This document shows positions 37,163 to 46,700 of a stretch of DNA of 64,000 bases, one piece after another. The notes beneath the pieces were generated by a model. The model was not told the DNA's origin, did no database searches, and saw only the letters and a list, made by a program, of their open reading frames with translations. The translations under genes were made by a program, and so were the position numbers. Within the stretch, counting starts at the first letter, position 1. Each line of letters begins with the position of its first letter. This stretch comes from Bacteroidia bacterium (GTDB lineage: Bacteria > Bacteroidota > Bacteroidia > SpSt-205): the NCBI GenBank assembly GCA_026003215.1, contig BPGV01000001.1, positions 213,570-277,569 on the forward strand, given 5' to 3'.

Positions 37163-38067
37163 TTGATTTGAAACTGCCCTTGCCCGATAGAAACACCTTC
37201 ACAAAAGACTTCTACGCGGTAGGTGCCTTTGGATAGCTCTTGTTCGGCGGGGCGCTCGTAGGTAGCACAAACTTCCTGGCGGGTACGGTTATAGGTAAAG
37301 ACGGCCTTCGCCGAGAAAGGTTGCTCGGTATCCATAAGCGTAAAGTAGCCGCTGGTAGCCGAAAAGTTGGTAAGGACTTTTCCTGTGGGGTCAGAGATGA
37401 CTACATAAGCGGTACGTTGGCCAGGTTCTGCTACCTCATTTTCTAATAGGGTAAAACATATCTTTAGCTTGTGGATGCGCCGCGCGCGAAACTCTGTATC
37501 CCACTCTTCCTTATTGTTTTCTCGTACTAAACCGTATTTGAAATCTATGGCTTTCAGGTAAGAAGCTGCCCGTACCTTTATCTCTAACTGTTCTTTTTCT
37601 TGTTGTATCTGCCGTGTTTGAGTCTCCTTCTCTTCAACTTTTCTTTCAAGCTCGGAAGCCTTAGCACGCAGTTCTGCATTTTCTTCTTCTAACTGCTTTA
37701 TGCGTTCTTGATACTTTTGGATGTAATAGGCCATCTGTTCGGTTTTATAGCGCATTTCTTCAGCTTGTTTTGCGGAAATGCGTCCTTGCTCTTCATATCT
37801 ACGGATGCGAGCGCGGGCTTGTTCCAGTTCTTTGGCCAGCTTTTCTACTTGCTGTGTTTTTTCCGCTAAAGCCACATCCTTGCGCTCCAAATCTTCTTGT
37901 ATCGCTAATATCCGCTGGTTCAGGCTTTGGATCTCCTCTTCCAGATTTAGCTTTTCTTCGGTGAGCTGAGTATTTTCTTTTTCAGCTTTTCGGAGCTTCC
38001 AGTAGAGGACACCGGCTACGGCCGCAACCAGGACAAGGAGTACACCTGAGATGATACCGACACGCAC
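37159..38067 (-). CDS. Membrane-anchored coiled-coil protein
   Basis: A 302-residue protein: an N-terminal membrane helix (about 4-23), a continuous coiled coil (25-180, rich in Glu, Lys and Gln) and a C-terminal beta-rich domain (about 190-302; AYVVISDPTGKVL, KGTYRVEVFCEG). Such proteins in Bacteroidota are often labelled chromosome-segregation-like on coiled-coil similarity alone, which I do not follow. The GTG start follows TAACTTTG by four bases. It leads an operon with the AddB-like nuclease, EamA transporter and tadA. Confidence 0.82.
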   Translation of the reverse strand: MRVGIISGVLLVLVAAVAGVLYWKLRKAEKENTQLTEEKLNLEEEIQSLNQRILAIQEDLERKDVALAEKTQQVEKLAKELEQARARIRRYEEQGRISAKQAEEMRYKTEQMAYYIQKYQERIKQLEEENAELRAKASELERKVEEKETQTRQIQQEKEQLEIKVRAASYLKAIDFKYGLVRENNKEEWDTEFRARRIHKLKICFTLLENEVAEPGQRTAYVVISDPTGKVLTNFSATSGYFTLMDTEQPFSAKAVFTYNRTRQEVCATYERPAEQELSKGTYRVEVFCEGVSIGQGQFQIK

Positions 38068-38071
38068 GGGA

Positions 38072-38079
38072 CAAAGTTA
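38072..38079 (-). promoter_or_regulatory. TAnnTTTG promoter
   Basis: Minus-strand TAACTTTG, four bases before the GTG of the coiled-coil gene. Confidence 0.7.
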
Positions 38080-38116
38080 CCTATTTGTGCACAGAAGTTT
38101 TTTTGTTCTTGAGGAG

Positions 38117-38650
38117 GTGGAATGGGCTATCCTCTCCTGTACGCATCGGCCAGGAAGCTACACCCGGCGAGTGGCTTTACATATTGCACATCTGGTGGAG
38201 AAAAGTGGAGGGACATATCATTTCATAGATTTCCTTGCTCTCCCGCGAGATTTTCTTTTTTCTGACCTTTTTGGGCATAGGTCAGAGGCTTTTCGGGGCG
38301 TAGTAGAGCTGCTTGCTCAACAAAAGTATTGGATATGGGTAGTGCCTGAGTATAATGGCAGCTTTCCTGGAGTGGTGAAGGTTTTCATAGACGCGCTTCC
38401 CCGGGAGGTGCTGCGAGGGAAGTGGGCGGCCTTGGTAGGCGTCTCGGATGGTCGATTTGGGAACTTGAGGGGCTTGGATCACTTGAGTAGTATCCTCCAC
38501 TACTGCGGGACTAATGTGATACCTTATCGGGCACACCTTATGCACATTCAGCGGCACTGGCAAGAGGCCGAAGAGCGCCCCGACGCCGAACATGAGAAGG
38601 AGTTACACTTGCTTTTAGAGAAAGTACGAGACCTCCAGAGTCAGGGATAG
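38117..38650 (+). CDS. NADPH-dependent FMN reductase-family protein
   Basis: Flavodoxin-fold protein of 177 residues. It has the FMN phosphate-binding start AILSCTHRPGSYTRR, in the place of SGSLRxGS, and the strong family motif VPEYNGSFPGVVKVFID. The GTG at 38117 gives the usual family N-terminus; a GTG at 38087 or ATG at 38051 are longer options, the latter overlapping the divergent gene. It likely reduces FMN, quinones or related substrates. No exact TAnnTTTG precedes it. Confidence 0.85.
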   Translation: MEWAILSCTHRPGSYTRRVALHIAHLVEKSGGTYHFIDFLALPRDFLFSDLFGHRSEAFRGVVELLAQQKYWIWVVPEYNGSFPGVVKVFIDALPREVLRGKWAALVGVSDGRFGNLRGLDHLSSILHYCGTNVIPYRAHLMHIQRHWQEAEERPDAEHEKELHLLLEKVRDLQSQG

Positions 38651-38654
38651 TTTG

Positions 38655-38662
38655 TACCTTTG
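38655..38662 (+). promoter_or_regulatory. TAnnTTTG promoter of tRNA-Leu
   Basis: TACCTTTG, seven bases before the mature 5' end of the tRNA. An RNA gene with the same element supports its being a promoter rather than a translation signal. Confidence 0.8.
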
Positions 38663-38669
38663 CGGGGCT

Positions 38670-38752
38670 GCCGAAGTGGCGGAACTGGTAGACGCGCACG
38701 TTTCAGGGGCGTGTGGGGTTCTCCCGTGTGGGTTCGAGTCCCACCTTCGGCA
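38670..38752 (+). tRNA. tRNA-Leu (anticodon CAG)
   Basis: Class II tRNA of 83 bases. The acceptor stem GCCGAAG pairs with CTTCGGC, followed by discriminator A at 38752. The anticodon stem CACGT/GCGTG encloses loop TTCAGGG with anticodon CAG, reading CUG. A long variable arm follows, and the T arm contains GTGGG TTCGAGT CCCAC. CCA is not encoded. Confidence 0.96.
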
Positions 38753-38753
38753 C

Positions 38754-38787
38754 GGCTCCATTTTTTTGTTTTAAAAGGTATGGAGCC
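38754..38787 (+). promoter_or_regulatory. Inverted repeat enclosing the CDGSH start codon
   Basis: GGCTCCAT (38754-38761) and ATGGAGCC (38780-38787) are perfectly complementary around an 18-base T- and A-rich loop. The right arm begins with the start ATG at 38780. In a transcript reading on from the tRNA the start codon would be paired. Confidence 0.5.
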
Positions 38788-39013
38788 GGTAATTGCTCAA
38801 AAAGCCCCTTTTGGAAAAGAACTTCAGCCGGGCACGTATTGGTGGTGTGCGTGTGGACGCAGCCAAAATCAACCCTTTTGCGATGGCAGCCACAAGGGGA
38901 CAGGTTTTGCGCCCGTCAAGTTTGTGCTGGAAGAGTCTAAAAAAGTATGGCTCTGCGGCTGTAAGCACGCCCATACCCCGCCTTTCTGCGACGGAACCCA
39001 TAAAAACCTCTAA
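38780..39013 (+). CDS. Double CDGSH iron-sulfur protein
   Basis: A 77-residue protein with two complete CDGSH 2Fe-2S sites (three Cys and one His each): CACGRSQNQPFCDGSH and CGCKHAHTPPFCDGTH. Tandem CDGSH proteins of this size are known in bacteria as small redox or cluster-transfer proteins. It lies 27 bases after tRNA-Leu with no separate TAnnTTTG, so it may be transcribed with the tRNA. Its start codon lies within an inverted repeat. Confidence 0.94.
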   Translation: MEPVIAQKAPFGKELQPGTYWWCACGRSQNQPFCDGSHKGTGFAPVKFVLEESKKVWLCGCKHAHTPPFCDGTHKNL

Positions 39014-39063
39014 GAAAACACCTTCCTGTACAGGGCTTTTTGTCCCTCTGGGGAGCGGAGCGG

Positions 39064-42000
39064 TTATTCTTCGTAGTAAGTGATGATGAGGGAGTCGCCT
39101 GCGCGCACTTCGTCGGATTTGAGGAAGTTGAGGTCTCGGAGCTGTTCTACGGAAACACCATACCGCTGAGCGATGCTGGGGAGGGTCTCCCCGGCTTGTA
39201 CTTTATGGATACGGGCTTTGGGGACTTTTTTGAGGGTAGGCACTTCCTTATCCAGCCGAGGGTCCTCTAAGAAGAAAGTGCGTCTTTGTTGAGGAGTCAA
39301 GGCAGGGAGGTTCTTTTCATGCGCAAAATCTATGAGGGCCTGTCTGTCGGGGAGCAGTGGGTAAAGATAGACGCTCCCCCGCGGGCCGGGTACCGCCAAG
39401 AGCTGGCCATCTGGACTAAACGCCGGGCGGAACTGGATATGCAGCGGGAAGCGGTATTCAGTCAAGCGGAGGAAGGTCCGGCCGCTCCATAGGCGTGCGG
39501 TTTGGTCTGTGGCGATGGAAAGGATGTGTAAGCCCGTAGGACTCCATTGTACGGCATAAGGGATGCCTTTATGGCCGGAGAGGGTGTGAAGGAGTTTCCC
39601 CGAAGGGAGATCCCACACCCGCAAAGTAGAATCGGCACTGGCGGTGACCACCTTGTGTCCCTCAGGGTGAAAAGCAGCTGCGGTAAGCCCAAGTCTGTGT
39701 CCGACGAGGATGGCCAGCCGCTTCCCTTCCCAGTTCCAGAGGGAAGCCGTACCATCCTCGCTCAGCGCAAGAATCCACTGCTCATCTGGTGAGAGCAGTA
39801 CCTGCGAGATAGCCCCGCTATGCGCCTGGAGGCGGATAGGGTCTCCGTTGGTGGTTTTCCAAAGGTAAAGGGACCCCAAGCGGGTAGCTATGACGGCTTT
39901 ACTGCCATCTCGCGTGAGGGCGCCATGCAAAGCCTCGCTATCTAAATGGGCGGTGCGTAAAAGCTCCCCAGAGGTACCCCGCCACAAACGCGCCGTTTTA
40001 TCTAAGGAAGTAGTGAGGATGGTAGATGCATCCGCAGATAGCGCGATGTGGGTGAGGTTGTCTTTATGTCCCCAAAGCCGAGCTATACTCACGCCTTGGG
40101 AAAGGTCCCACACACGGGCCGAAAAATCTTCTGCCAGCGAGACCAAATATTTGAGGTCTTGGGAGAAATAGACTTTTTCTACGATATGGGTATGGCCGCG
40201 CAGTACTTCTCGGGAGGCGCCTGACTGGACGTCCCAAATGCGTATAGTTTTATCCCAACTGGCGGTGGCCAGCTGCTCACCGGCCGGGCTAAAGGTGGCA
40301 TAAATGACGCGGTTTTTATGACCGATAAGTTTTTTGAGGGGTTCTTTATAAAGGTGAGCGTGGAGGGCATAGTAGAGGGCAGCTTCGGCTTCTTCCACGT
40401 AGGGGCGTTCGTTGGGGTTGCCGATATGACGAGGCAAGGCTTCCATGGCTAAACGGGCAGCTACTTGGGGATAGCCTTTGCGGGTTTGCTCCTCAGAGAG
40501 TGCAGCGAGGAAGAGCGATTGCAGGATGAGGGCTTTATTGCGCTGGAGGATAGCAATTTGGGTTTGGTATTCCGCTTGGGCTTGGTTGTACTGGGCGTTG
40601 ATGCGGGCGGCCTCGGCGAGGCGGGTTTGGTTTTCGGCGATGCGCTGCTGGATAAAGGCGCGCTCACGCTCCATTTCAGCGATGCGGCGCTGGGCTTCGG
40701 CGATGATCCGTTGGCGTTCGGCATTAGAGCGTTCTGCTTGAGCGACACGCAGGGCATTTTCGGCAATAAGCTTTTGCTGTAGGGCGAGGTAGCGTTCTTT
40801 TTCCGCCAAGAGCTTTTGGTGAAGCGCTTCTTCGGCGTTTTTCTCTGCGAGGAGGCGCTGTTCTTGGGCGATTTGGGCTTGCCGGCGGGCTTCTTCGGCG
40901 TTTTTCTCGGCTAAGCTGCGTTGTACTTCGGCATAGTACAAGGCTATCAGGCTGAGGAGGAAAAGCAGGGTAATAATCCCCAACGCCAAGAGGAGGAGGC
41001 GGCGGTTGCGCTCTATGCGGGCCTTGCTGCGGGCTAAGTACAGCTCAATAGCGTCTCGCAGGGCAAGGGCTTGGGTAAGGGGGTCCTCATCCGGTACGAG
41101 CTCCTCAGGTAGGAGATAGCGGCGTATCCATGCAGCATTCGGACGGGTGCCGTAATACCACTCCGAGAAGTACTGATAGGCGCCGCCACTCAAAAGCAGG
41201 CGATTGGACTGGTGGGCTTCCAGCCACCGCTGCACTTGAAACTTCAGCTCCCGGAAGATTCGTACGCTTTGGGCCTCAGCTTCGGCCCAACGGATGAGCC
41301 GCTCCCAGTTTCGGATGAGGGATTCATGGGAGACGGTGAGGGTATCATTTGGGCTAAGTAGAGGACTTTCGCCCTCTCGCAAGGAAGGTTGAAGGAAGCT
41401 TACCTTTTCACTGCGGAAAAGCGCCGCGACCCGAGCTACTACTTCTGGGGTAACCCCTTCAAGACCCAAAATGTCGGTAATCTGGCCGAGGGTGAGGCGG
41501 GCTCGTACCGCTCGCCCCTCGTCTATCCGTGTGAGAGAGACAAAAAGCCCCCGTATAATCGCCTGTAAAAGGTCTATGCTTAGCGACTCGCTGTAGTGCG
41601 CTTGATAGAGGCGGTCCAGGTTATTATAGAGCCACTCGGCGTGGAAGTTGAGTACATTCCGCAGGCGGGCGTTTGGGTAGAGTTTCTTTTCGGTTTCTGG
41701 AAGGGAAGCTAAATATTTTTCAAAGAGAGGGCGGTCTTGTTCAGGAAGGCGGTTTGCGGCTAACCCTCCTACCAAGGCGTATTCCAGCAGGTCCAGGGGT
41801 CTTTTGCCTTCATCGGCGGCGTGCCATATGCGGTGGAGGGCATGTTGGAGTACGGGCAGCTGGTCTATCCCATCGCCTAAGTCGTTGAGGAGACGCTGGG
41901 TGAGGCGCGGCGTGATGCGGTCCCCATTCAGTTCTACGGGCTTTTCTATGACGGCTTGAAACTCCTCTCGGGTGAGCCGCGGTACGAAGTAGGTGCTCTC

Positions 42001-43575
42001 CCCTATCAGTTCGGCAAAGCCGTGGAAGGCCACGCACTGCCCGATAAAGTCCGACCGCATGGTGAAGATGACCCAAATCGGGAGACCTTCCCGCTGAGCT
42101 ATGCGGATGGTTTCGGAGAGTACATTTACGGTGATCTGTGCCAGGGGGGAAGCCACGCCCGCTGAGTAGTTTTCTTCATTGGTGAAAAACTCTTCAAACT
42201 GGTCTACGAGGATGAGGAGGTTTTGGCCTTCGCGCAGGCGGGCGATTTTTTCGGTGTCGGAGAGGGCTTGGAAGGCTTCTGAAGTGGGATCCACGTAAGC
42301 AGGGGAACTCTTGTAGAGGTCTACCAAGGCCGAGAAGCCGTAGACTAAGCGGTTTTCCACAGCGGCGACTTGGCTGTATCCCAACGCGCTGGCTAAGGCT
42401 GTGGCCAAGTTCGTTAGCGGCTGCTTTTCAGGGCGGAAGGTAGCGATGGCCCAGCTCGGATATGGGGCCGGCATAAGGTTCGCGCGCAGCGCAGGTAATA
42501 CGCCCGCAAATACCAACGACGACTTCCCATCCCCTGAGGCCCCCGTCACCATGACAAACTTCCGCTCTTGGAGCTGCTCTAAAATCTTGGTGATGTGCTT
42601 GTCGCGCCCATGGTAAAAGACCATTTCTTCTTCTTCAAAGGGACGCAGGCCGATATAGGGGCACACACGCGGACTATCGGGCCATACTGAGGATTTTTTC
42701 GCTTCTTGGAGAGCTGAAGCGATGTGGTTTCCTATTTCTTCTATGGGGGCCAGTTGGAGTCGGATGTTAGGCACTCGGACCGAAAGCGTGCGATTGCGCA
42801 AGGGCTCAGGAGGGCCTATCAGCAGAATAGGTGTAGGCGCGCTCAGCCCACCGCTGGCTTTCCAGATTTGCTGAGCTACTGAGACAGCCCAATCCCCCGC
42901 CCGATGGAAGAAGATAACCAATAGCTGACTCTGCTGGTAGATCCGTAGCGCTTCTTTTGCATCTTGGTCGGCTTGTTCTGGCCGGAAAGAAAGGGTATGT
43001 ACCTTAAAGGCTTTGGAGAGTTTTTCGGTTAGCTCGAAGCAGCTTTCAGCGTCGCGGGCATTATGGATGAAGCCGACCTCGTATTGTTTGACGGCCTGAC
43101 GGGCTTCTACGGCCTCGCTGAGGAAGGCGCGCACCTCTTGAATAAGGAGTGGCAAGCTGGCTGTGCGCGTGAGCATCACCCGATTGGTGAGCGTGTTTTC
43201 TATATGGGTGAGCAGCTCTTGGGCTTCTACCGTATAAATCGTTCCCTCTTCGTGTGGAGCCCACACTATCAGCCGAAACCGTGGCGAGACCTGCTGGAGG
43301 AGGAGTTCGTATTGTTTTTTCAGGAGAGGGGTGCCCTCAGGCAGGAGAGGCCCCACTTCGGGCCCTAAAATGAGAAAAGCGGCATCGTATTGCTCCCCCA
43401 CTTGGGACAAAAGGGAAAGGTCTGAAACCGCGGGCTTTTCTACCTGATAGCCGGCGTTAGCGAGCATGACGCTCAAAACCTCCCGTCGCGTTTCATCGGC
43501 GGGACTCACCCAGCCCAGCCAGAGAGAGAGCGTCCGAGCCCTTGTCTCTGTCGTCAAGACCGAAGCTGTCTCCAT
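39064..43575 (-). CDS. Membrane-spanning STAND NTPase with WD40 repeats and LysM
   Basis: A 1503-residue multidomain protein. Residues 15-155 and 165-290 are two alpha/beta domains with TIR-like order but no clear catalytic residue. A STAND NTPase of the nSTAND1 type follows: entry motif CPYIGLRPFEEEE (305-317), Walker A GASGDGKSS (345-353), Walker B LLILVDQFEE (453-462). One membrane helix lies at about 858-881, then an Ala/Glu-rich coiled coil with repeats of LAEKNAEEA (882-1035), seven clear WD40 repeats plus one degenerate (about 1080-1400), and a LysM domain (about 1453-1503, HKVQAGETLPSIAQRYGV). The topology suggests cytosolic NTPase and N-terminal domains with an external propeller and peptidoglycan-binding end. 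The start follows TACTTTTG by four bases. Role unknown; signalling or defence is inference. Confidence 0.9.
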   Translation of the reverse strand: METASVLTTETRARTLSLWLGWVSPADETRREVLSVMLANAGYQVEKPAVSDLSLLSQVGEQYDAAFLILGPEVGPLLPEGTPLLKKQYELLLQQVSPRFRLIVWAPHEEGTIYTVEAQELLTHIENTLTNRVMLTRTASLPLLIQEVRAFLSEAVEARQAVKQYEVGFIHNARDAESCFELTEKLSKAFKVHTLSFRPEQADQDAKEALRIYQQSQLLVIFFHRAGDWAVSVAQQIWKASGGLSAPTPILLIGPPEPLRNRTLSVRVPNIRLQLAPIEEIGNHIASALQEAKKSSVWPDSPRVCPYIGLRPFEEEEMVFYHGRDKHITKILEQLQERKFVMVTGASGDGKSSLVFAGVLPALRANLMPAPYPSWAIATFRPEKQPLTNLATALASALGYSQVAAVENRLVYGFSALVDLYKSSPAYVDPTSEAFQALSDTEKIARLREGQNLLILVDQFEEFFTNEENYSAGVASPLAQITVNVLSETIRIAQREGLPIWVIFTMRSDFIGQCVAFHGFAELIGESTYFVPRLTREEFQAVIEKPVELNGDRITPRLTQRLLNDLGDGIDQLPVLQHALHRIWHAADEGKRPLDLLEYALVGGLAANRLPEQDRPLFEKYLASLPETEKKLYPNARLRNVLNFHAEWLYNNLDRLYQAHYSESLSIDLLQAIIRGLFVSLTRIDEGRAVRARLTLGQITDILGLEGVTPEVVARVAALFRSEKVSFLQPSLREGESPLLSPNDTLTVSHESLIRNWERLIRWAEAEAQSVRIFRELKFQVQRWLEAHQSNRLLLSGGAYQYFSEWYYGTRPNAAWIRRYLLPEELVPDEDPLTQALALRDAIELYLARSKARIERNRRLLLLALGIITLLFLLSLIALYYAEVQRSLAEKNAEEARRQAQIAQEQRLLAEKNAEEALHQKLLAEKERYLALQQKLIAENALRVAQAERSNAERQRIIAEAQRRIAEMERERAFIQQRIAENQTRLAEAARINAQYNQAQAEYQTQIAILQRNKALILQSLFLAALSEEQTRKGYPQVAARLAMEALPRHIGNPNERPYVEEAEAALYYALHAHLYKEPLKKLIGHKNRVIYATFSPAGEQLATASWDKTIRIWDVQSGASREVLRGHTHIVEKVYFSQDLKYLVSLAEDFSARVWDLSQGVSIARLWGHKDNLTHIALSADASTILTTSLDKTARLWRGTSGELLRTAHLDSEALHGALTRDGSKAVIATRLGSLYLWKTTNGDPIRLQAHSGAISQVLLSPDEQWILALSEDGTASLWNWEGKRLAILVGHRLGLTAAAFHPEGHKVVTASADSTLRVWDLPSGKLLHTLSGHKGIPYAVQWSPTGLHILSIATDQTARLWSGRTFLRLTEYRFPLHIQFRPAFSPDGQLLAVPGPRGSVYLYPLLPDRQALIDFAHEKNLPALTPQQRRTFFLEDPRLDKEVPTLKKVPKARIHKVQAGETLPSIAQRYGVSVEQLRDLNFLKSDEVRAGDSLIITYYEE

Positions 43576-43579
43576 CTCA

Positions 43580-43587
43580 CAAAAGTA
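43580..43587 (-). promoter_or_regulatory. TAnnTTTG promoter of the STAND gene
   Basis: Minus-strand TACTTTTG, four bases before the ATG at 43575. Confidence 0.7.
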
Positions 43588-43712
43588 CGCAAAACAAAAA
43601 CAAATCTTTTCCCCTACTTATCCATGGTCTTGGGCCCAGGAGCATAAAGCTTTTCCGCTATTAGAAGGCGTAGCGCGGTATCCGTGCCGGGCGTGGGCCC
43701 AGGTAGCGGACT

Positions 43713-46700
43713 TTATGGGCCTGCGCTTTGCCGGAGGGCATTCTGGTTGCTCCGGAGAAGGAGAGCGTCGGCGGCATCCACATCGCCATCCGCATCCAAG
43801 TCGGCCCATGAAAAGCCGGCAGTAATGCCACTTCGAGGAAGGAGAAATTCCCAATCGGCGGCGTTGATGCCTCCCCTATCATACCCGAGCCCTTGACCGG
43901 GGCCGAAGTCGTTCAGCTGGTCGGCACAGTTGCCGGCCCAAGTCGCAGCATACATGCGCCCCCCCCGGCCCAGCGATGAGCTTGTACTGCTGTCCGGGCA
44001 CCCCCTGCAAAGAAGAAGGGTCCGTAAGGTCAAAAGTATCCGCTTCTCCTACCCCACGGGCCGGCAGGCTCACCACTGCTGTATAGAGCGGCAGGTGATT
44101 AGGGGTGCGAAGCACAAAGTATTTAGCGGCATTTGTATCGCACACGCAGAAGCTGAGCGTATCTCCATATATGCGGCCGCCCGTATAGGTAGTTAGGGGC
44201 AGAGGGTAGGCACTGGTAAAAGGATAAAGGTGCCCCAACGTGTCTATCACCGCCCAGGCTGTGTCTATGCGCTGATGAGTGGCGGCATCATAGGCCTCTA
44301 CCCGAGCTATAGCACTGCCCAAGGAAAAAGTAGGGATGATGTAGTTAGGTGGGGATGAAAAGTCCTGCCTTCGCCATAAGAAAGAGTCGGCTTCCCAGGG
44401 CCAGGCAGGCAAGCGCCACAGGGAGTCGGTTAGGGTCGCCGAGGGCATGCGTAGGTAAGTAAAGAAGGTTGCCGGCGTGAGGTAGGGATGTGGTGGCTGG
44501 AGGCAGCCGCTACACCCCCGTGTGGCGGGCCCTTCTAAGGCAGCCCTAAATCGTATCCGATGCCCGCGTCGCACCAGGATAGGCTTACGCAGGGCGCCGC
44601 TCGCTCCTATCAAGAAGCTGGCCTTCGGGGTTGAAGTGCCCAGTATCAGCGTATCCGGTCCCGGCGCTATCCCCCGTATCCACCAAGCTGAGGTAGGCAT
44701 ACCCGGGCCCCGTGCGTTATCAATGAGCACGCGTCCTTGGGTGCTGCTCAGCGAAAAAGTAGGCCAGTTACATACGGTACCCCCATAGCCTGTCCCGTAG
44801 AAAAGCGTATCTGCCCGGGTGCCCGACAGGGCCCCCACGCAGAGCGTATCTGGAGCATAGAGCGCCGTACCCACTAAGGGTATCCGATAGCCCCAGTAAG
44901 AAAATAGCTTTCCCGGGCTACAAGGCGCTATGCTAAACGATACCTGTCCCGAGTCTAATCCGAACCCCGTACCACTATACCACTGTGCGCTGGGATTGAG
45001 GTAAAGCCTATCTCCTGAATGGCCGGCGTAAAAGATAGGCCCCCCTGTGCCTGTGATAGGGGCTTCGGCTTGGAGGGTATCTTGGGTAAAGTAGCTGGCC
45101 CATAAGGGCACAGCCAGCATGACCCCCCTGGCCCCGTGATGCGAAAAGGCGATACTGCCTCCCCGCAAGGTAGTCAGCCCAATAGCCCAGTAACCCATGC
45201 GAATTTCCCAGTTAGGGCCCTCTATACCACAGCTTCCCCCGAAAAAGAGCGTGTCTTTTACCCCTGTGCTTAAGTCGTAGCGTAGTACGGTAGCGCTTCC
45301 CGTCCAGGGGTGGCCTACCAAGAGCATAGGGCGTGGCCCTTCTACTACTGCCAGCTCGTGGGACACAAAAGAAGAGCCGGGTCGCCTGAGGGTATCTATG
45401 GTAGAAATCACATAGCCATATGGCGGCGTAGAGGAAGTGGGCACCGCTTTCCGCAAGAGATCGGCGTTGCTACAGGCGTTTTCTATCCAGTAGAGGGTGT
45501 CCTTGTGAGCAGTGATAGCCCGAATAGCCCCTATCCGAGTAGGGTCACAGGGTGGATAAGGAGCATCTTGTAATATCTGGCTTGGGGGGGCTACAGGGGG
45601 ACCCCATCGCCATAGACCTGCGTTGTAGGCCTGATAGAAAAAGTTGCCTGACGAAGCAAAAACAGTGGGAGCCTCCGGCGGAGTAGGGGGAGAAGGGATG
45701 GTAGAAAAGATCAAGTCAGGCCCAGTGTCCAGTCGGATAAGTCGCAGAGCGCCTACCTCCCGAAGGAAGAGGTTGCCTCTCAGGACATCATACCGTAGGA
45801 GACTTCCCCCCGAAGGGCCTGGTACAAGCGAGCCGGGCAACCGTACTGTCGTCTCGCTGGAAGAAGTCGTTCCTATCTTCCATGCGCGCAGGCGCACGAC
45901 TTGGCCATCGTGGAGTGTGACGCGATACAAAAAGGCCGAGTCGTTGGCGAACGTCCGTTCCAGGATATAGAGGCATTCTTTTCCGCCGGCGTGGGGGTCC
46001 CAGGGGACGTAGGCAACGCCGTGAATCACATCAAAGGAGCGGGCTTTTCGGTGGAAGGGGCCGGTGGCCCAGCGCGCCGGCGGAGCATTAGCATTGTCAG
46101 AACCCACATAGCGGAAGACCCAGAAGCGGTCCCCCAAGCTGCCTGCCCGCTGCGCGAGAGGGGTAGTCGTGCCTGAGACCTGTACCCATAACGTATCCCC
46201 CACATCGGCGAAGTTTCTGCCGAGGAGGGAGCTACGCAATACCAAGAAATACCGTCCTGGCGGCATCCGCCCCGATAAAAGCAAATCTACTGACCCTGAG
46301 GTAGAGCCCTCTATGTCGATTGCGGGGAAGTCCCTCGCCAAGCTACCCGCCCAAGGCTGCGTAGCCCGGTATCGGCGGGCAGGATCCTCCGGCATCCATA
46401 AAAGTTCTCGGCGATGAGTCGCTGCCCAGGTCCCTGTTATCCCAAGCTGTTGATTGGGTAAGCTGTCAGGCGCACACGCCGAGGATGCAATAGGCATAAC
46501 TGGTCCCAGATCCAAGCGATGAAGGTCTAAGCGGCCCACCCATATGCGTGGCACCCCTCCAGGTGCCGTCTGTAAGCTCAGGGTATCGCTGTGGCCGTCA
46601 TCCCATCGCGGCTCCACCAGTACGCTGTCACGCCCCCAGCCAAAGAGATAGAGGGAAGGCCTGGTAGGATGCTTGGCGAGGCTGGCGCACATTATCCCCT

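Noticed and set aside
40440-40930. Possible tandem DNA repeat or CRISPR-like array
   Set aside because: The repetition (LAEKNAEEA-type units) encodes a heptad coiled coil inside the STAND gene and has no spacer structure.
43588-43712. Terminator between the secreted gene and the STAND gene
   Set aside because: Only an imperfect CCGC/GCGG pairing without a T tract; not convincing.
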